Below are positions 60,601 to 64,000 of a DNA stretch of 64,000 nt, piece by piece. Under the pieces are notes generated by a model. The model did not search any database. It was not told where the DNA came from and worked only from the letters and a program-made list of their open reading frames with translations. Made by a program: the position numbers and the translations under genes. Source of the stretch: Clostridia bacterium. GTDB taxonomy: Bacteria > Bacillota > Clostridia > UBA1381 > UBA9506. Numbering within the stretch: the first letter of the stretch is position 1; every line of letters begins with the position of its first letter. Location of the stretch: assembly GCA_017416855.1 (NCBI GenBank), contig JAFQAZ010000025.1, positions 1-64,000 on the forward strand. The letters run 5' to 3'.

Positions 60601-62256
60601 GTGCTTTTGGTGGGGGTTAATGCGAAGTTTATCCACAGTAATCTTGCCATACGGTATTTATCCAAAATGGATGCACGATGTTCATTTTGCGAATTTACCG
60701 TACAGGACCGCCCTGAGCAGATTGCGGCCAGGTTATACAAAACCGGTGAGCAGGTGTTTTTGTTTTCCTGCTACATCTGGAATATCCGGCATATATTGAA
60801 AATATGTAACATTTTAAAACAGGCAGATGATCACATACAAATTGGTCTGGGTGGTCCTGAAGTCAGCTTTAATGCTAAGGAATACCTTGAAGAGAATCCA
60901 GCAGTGGATTTTATTCTCTGCGGTGAAGGTGAGCCGGCCATCGGCTTGTTTGCTGATAGTCTAAATTCCTTGGATTTTGATGGTGTGCCGGGACTGTGGT
61001 ACCGTAAAGACGGTGTGATTCATCAAAGTTCTGTACAGCCAAAAGAAGCTGATTTAGAATCACTGCCCTTCCCCTACACAAAAGAGGATGTACAGAATTT
61101 GAAAAACAGAATTCTGTATTTTGAAACCTCAAGAGGTTGCCCCTATCGCTGTGCCTTTTGTTTATCCGGCGGAGCAGGGAGCCTCAGGTTTATGTCTCTT
61201 GCTAAGGTACAGAACGCTATTGACTTTTTTGCAGAACATAAGGTGCCGCTGGTGAAACTGGTGGACAGAACCTTTAATGCAGACCCAAAGCGTGCTCTTG
61301 CTATTATTGAAGCCATTAAGGCTAAAAACGGTGGAACAACCTATCATTTTGAAATCCGTGCTGAGACAATGACAGAGGCATTGATTAAGAGCCTGCAAAA
61401 TGCTCCTAAAGGAATGTTTCAGCTGGAAATCGGTGTGCAGAGCGTGCATCCTGAAACCCTGAAGAGAATTAACCGGAAGCCGGATTTTGAAAAGCTTTGC
61501 AAAGTGGTGCGACAGCTTGCAGAAAATCAGAATATGCATCTGCATCTGGACTTAATTGCCGGTTTGCCGGGGGAAACCTTAGAACAGTTTATCAGCTCCT
61601 TTAATCAGTTGATGGCTTTAAAGCCTCATAACCTGCAGTTGGGATTTTTGAAAAAATTAAAAGGATCAACATTGGAAGCACCGGGGAGTGCCTTTTGGAA
61701 TTTTGCTCCCTATGAAGTGATTCACAGCGATGCTATGACCTATGGCGAGCTGTTAATGCTCCACGATGTGGAGGAAATGCTGGAACGGTACTATAACAGC
61801 GGTTCATTTTACGAAACGATGTCTTATCTTTTGCCTGCCTATTACGGTGGCAGGGAGTTTGATTTTTTTAAAGAACTAGCGGAGTTTGCCGCCGGAGATA
61901 CCATTCCAAAAAGTCAGAAGGCTATGTATGAAATGCTTTTTGAATTTACTAAGAAGCAATTTAACGATGAACATATAATAAACAGAATTATATTTGATTA
62001 CTGTCTTTCACATCGGGATGCATTATCTTTTATGCAGGCTGATGAGGGACTGAAAAGTAAGGCGTTTGAGTTTTTGAAAAAGCCTGAGCGGGTAACTCAT
62101 TATTTTGAATACTATACCGGCGTAAAACCGGTTGTATTATATAAGAAAATCCGTTTTGTGCCCATTGGCGGACGCGTGATTGCATTTGACTATGAACACG
62201 GGTTGGCGGTGGATGTAACAGCGGAAATTGAACAGGAGGAAACAGCAAATGTTTAA
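60601..62256 (+). CDS. B12-binding radical SAM protein (DUF4080 type)
   Basis: A 551-residue protein. The N-terminal cobalamin-binding-like fold (VLLVGVNAKFIHSNLAIRYL, IGLGGPEVSFNAKEYL) is followed by a radical SAM domain with CPYRCAFC, then a C-terminal DUF4080-like region. Such proteins are widespread in Clostridia and are probably methyltransferases or methylthiotransferase relatives; the substrate is not known. The GTG at 60601 has AAGGAG nine bases upstream. The stop overlaps the thrS start by 8 bp, so the two are translated together. Confidence 0.85.
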   Translation: MLLVGVNAKFIHSNLAIRYLSKMDARCSFCEFTVQDRPEQIAARLYKTGEQVFLFSCYIWNIRHILKICNILKQADDHIQIGLGGPEVSFNAKEYLEENPAVDFILCGEGEPAIGLFADSLNSLDFDGVPGLWYRKDGVIHQSSVQPKEADLESLPFPYTKEDVQNLKNRILYFETSRGCPYRCAFCLSGGAGSLRFMSLAKVQNAIDFFAEHKVPLVKLVDRTFNADPKRALAIIEAIKAKNGGTTYHFEIRAETMTEALIKSLQNAPKGMFQLEIGVQSVHPETLKRINRKPDFEKLCKVVRQLAENQNMHLHLDLIAGLPGETLEQFISSFNQLMALKPHNLQLGFLKKLKGSTLEAPGSAFWNFAPYEVIHSDAMTYGELLMLHDVEEMLERYYNSGSFYETMSYLLPAYYGGREFDFFKELAEFAAGDTIPKSQKAMYEMLFEFTKKQFNDEHIINRIIFDYCLSHRDALSFMQADEGLKSKAFEFLKKPERVTHYFEYYTGVKPVVLYKKIRFVPIGGRVIAFDYEHGLAVDVTAEIEQEETANV

Positions 62257-64000
62257 AGTTACGTTAAAGGATGGAAGTCAGTTAACAGTAGAAAATGCAA
62301 AAACTCTGTTTGAACTGGCCGGCGACATTAGTGGTGGTCTGCAGCGCGCAGCACTGGCAGCGGAGGTGAATGGTACAGTTACCGAGCTCACCCGAACTAT
62401 TGACGCTGACGCTTCCGTCAGCTTTCTGACCTTTGACGACCAAAAGGGTAAGGATACCTTCCGCCATACGGCGTCTCATATTCTGGCGCAGGCGGTTAAA
62501 CGGCTGTATCCCCAGGCAAAACTGGCCATTGGTCCGGCCATTGAAAACGGTTTTTACTATGATTTCGACTGTGATGTTTCTTTCACAGCTGAAATTTTAG
62601 AAAAAATAGAAGCTGAAATGCAGAAAATCGTAAAAGAAGACGTAGCACTGGAACGGTTTACCATGAGCCGTGAAGAAGCCGTTCAATATTTTGAAGAAAA
62701 AGGGGAACCCTATAAAAAGGAATTGGTTGAAGACCTGCCGGAAGGGGAAGAAATTTCCTTCTATAAACAAGGTGATTTCACCGATTTATGTGCCGGCCCC
62801 CACTTACCCTCAACCGGTAAGGTGAAGGCATTTAAGCTGACTCAGGTTGCTGGTGCTTACTGGCGTGGTGATGAAAAGAACAAGATGCTGCAGCGTATTT
62901 ATGGTACAGCATTCCCGAAAAAGAGTGAATTGGAAGCTCATTTAGAAGCCATTGAAGAAGCAAAAAAGCGTGACCATAATAAAATTGGTCGTGAACTTGG
63001 TTATTTTACCACTTCTGAACTGATTGGTCAGGGTCTGCCCATTCTGCTCCCTAAGGGTGCCCGTGTGATTCAACTGATGCAGCGCTTTGTTGAAGATGAA
63101 GAACAAAAGAGAGGCTATTTGCTGACCAAAACACCCTTTATGGCAAAACGTGATCTGTATAAAATCTCCGGACATTGGGATCATTATAGAGACGGCATGT
63201 TTATTATGGGTGATCCTGATGCTGAGGGTGAAGTGTTTGCTTTGCGTCCTATGACTTGCCCCTTCCAGTTTCAGGCATATCTGACCGAAATGCGTTCTTA
63301 CAGAGATCTGCCTCTTCGTTATGCAGAAACTTCCACTCTGTTCCGTAATGAAGCTTCCGGCGAAATGCATGGCTTGATTCGTGTTCGTCAGTTCACCATT
63401 TCGGAAGGCCATTTAGCTTGTACACCGGATCAGTTAGAGGGCGAATTTGCACAGTGTGTTGAACTGGCAAAATATATGCTCACAACCTTAGGCTTGGGCG
63501 ATGATGTTTCTTACCGCTTCTCTAAGTGGGACCCCAACAATAAGGAAAAATACATCGGCTCTGAAGAAGAATGGGAAACCGTTCAGAACCGTATGCGTGA
63601 AATTTTGAATGACCTGAAGATTGACTACACCGAAGAAGAAGGCGAAGCTGCTTTCTATGGTCCGAAGTTGGATATTCAGATTAAGAATGTTCACGGTAAA
63701 GAAGACACTTTGGTTACTGTGCAGATTGACTTCCAGCTGGCTGAACGTTTTGGCATGGAATATGTGGATTCTGACGGCACAAAGAAATATCCTTACGTTA
63801 TCCACAGAACCTCCATTGGTTGTTATGAACGTACCTTGGCGCTGCTGTTAGAAAAATATGCCGGCGCACTGCCTACCTGGCTGGCACCCACACAGGTTAA
63901 AATTCTGCCCATTGCCGATGCACATCGTGATTATGCGTATGCCGTTCGCGATATGTTAATGGAACAGGGTGTGCGCGTGGAAGTGGATAGCCGTAATGAA
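62249..64000 (+). CDS. thrS: Threonyl-tRNA synthetase (3' end outside window)
   Basis: 584 codons are visible with no stop, out of about 640 expected. The TGS domain is at the start (FKVTLKDGSQLTVENAKTL), then the editing domain with HTASHILAQAVKRLYP and DLCAGPHLPSTG (zinc/HxxxH-type site), and the catalytic core with MTCPFQFQAYL, RYAETSTLFRNEASGEMHGLIRVRQF (motif 2 region) and DFQLAERFGMEY. The C-terminal anticodon-binding domain begins about 545 and is cut. The ATG follows AGGAGGA. No T-box leader is present, in contrast to many Firmicute thrS genes; it is coupled to the radical SAM gene instead. Confidence 0.95.
   Translation, partial: MFKVTLKDGSQLTVENAKTLFELAGDISGGLQRAALAAEVNGTVTELTRTIDADASVSFLTFDDQKGKDTFRHTASHILAQAVKRLYPQAKLAIGPAIENGFYYDFDCDVSFTAEILEKIEAEMQKIVKEDVALERFTMSREEAVQYFEEKGEPYKKELVEDLPEGEEISFYKQGDFTDLCAGPHLPSTGKVKAFKLTQVAGAYWRGDEKNKMLQRIYGTAFPKKSELEAHLEAIEEAKKRDHNKIGRELGYFTTSELIGQGLPILLPKGARVIQLMQRFVEDEEQKRGYLLTKTPFMAKRDLYKISGHWDHYRDGMFIMGDPDAEGEVFALRPMTCPFQFQAYLTEMRSYRDLPLRYAETSTLFRNEASGEMHGLIRVRQFTISEGHLACTPDQLEGEFAQCVELAKYMLTTLGLGDDVSYRFSKWDPNNKEKYIGSEEEWETVQNRMREILNDLKIDYTEEEGEAAFYGPKLDIQIKNVHGKEDTLVTVQIDFQLAERFGMEYVDSDGTKKYPYVIHRTSIGCYERTLALLLEKYAGALPTWLAPTQVKILPIADAHRDYAYAVRDMLMEQGVRVEVDSRNE

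Overview
The window looks like a chromosomal segment of a spore-forming member of the Clostridia, probably a gut anaerobe. Support: spo0A, a spoIVFA-spoIVFB pair and a spoVB-like flippase; a cyclic-di-AMP receptor and a RicT homologue in the dnaX-holB operon; strong AGGAGG ribosome sites with frequent GTG and TTG starts; an SLH-domain surface protein; and alpha-galactosidase and beta-glucuronidase genes suited to dietary or host glycans. No genus can be named from the sequence alone.

Layout. Positions 1-3270 are the end of an integrative element that continues off the left edge: leader-peptide/terminator modules, a small HTH regulator, an excisionase-like protein and a tyrosine integrase beside an intact tRNA-Ser(CGA). 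To its right (3365-3735) lie two decayed tRNA-Ser 5' halves and paired TTTGGGAACT repeats, which read as scars of successive element insertions. 3.8-6.3 kb holds a sugar-phosphate kinase and a strongly promoted operon for a secreted protein plus a 65-residue peptide with a YxxPxL N-terminus. 6.3-16 kb is a leftward housekeeping block: smpB, mutS, a RicA/YlbF-type gene, miaB, hisC, purE, an AEC transporter, a cysteine synthase and an HprK-like kinase. tyrS and metA follow on the plus strand. 18.4-18.8 kb is non-coding but highly structured. 18.8-21.2 kb has a divergent NagB-like protein, a PIG-L deacetylase, a C_GCAxxG_C_C protein and tRNA-Pro. 21.5-27.5 kb is a MacA/MacB-type export operon ending in an SLH protein.

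27.5-30 kb has a candidate small RNA, then an AraC regulator divergent from an alpha-galactosidase. 30-35 kb is the leftward replication/signalling operon (SRP RNA, dnaX, ebfC, pstA, holB, ricT). dprA-topA and a spoVB-like gene run rightward to 40.2 kb, overlapping spoIVFB tail to tail. 41.7-47 kb is a glucuronide module: beta-glucuronidase and a GPH transporter leftward, KDPG aldolase and KDG kinase rightward. 47-53 kb is the purine run purF-purM-purN-purH-purD. 53-57 kb carries mutY, tsaE, tsaB, rpiB and a dCMP deaminase. spo0A and pnp diverge across a long regulatory gap. A DUF4080-type radical SAM gene and thrS (cut by the window end) close the window.

Most genes are ordinary core functions. 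The observations most worth following are the serial tRNA-Ser replacement at 3.3-3.7 kb, a 163-bp cloverleaf-like element at 18.5 kb, and a 22-bp palindrome placed identically upstream of two promoters 7.5 kb apart, one of them the dprA promoter.
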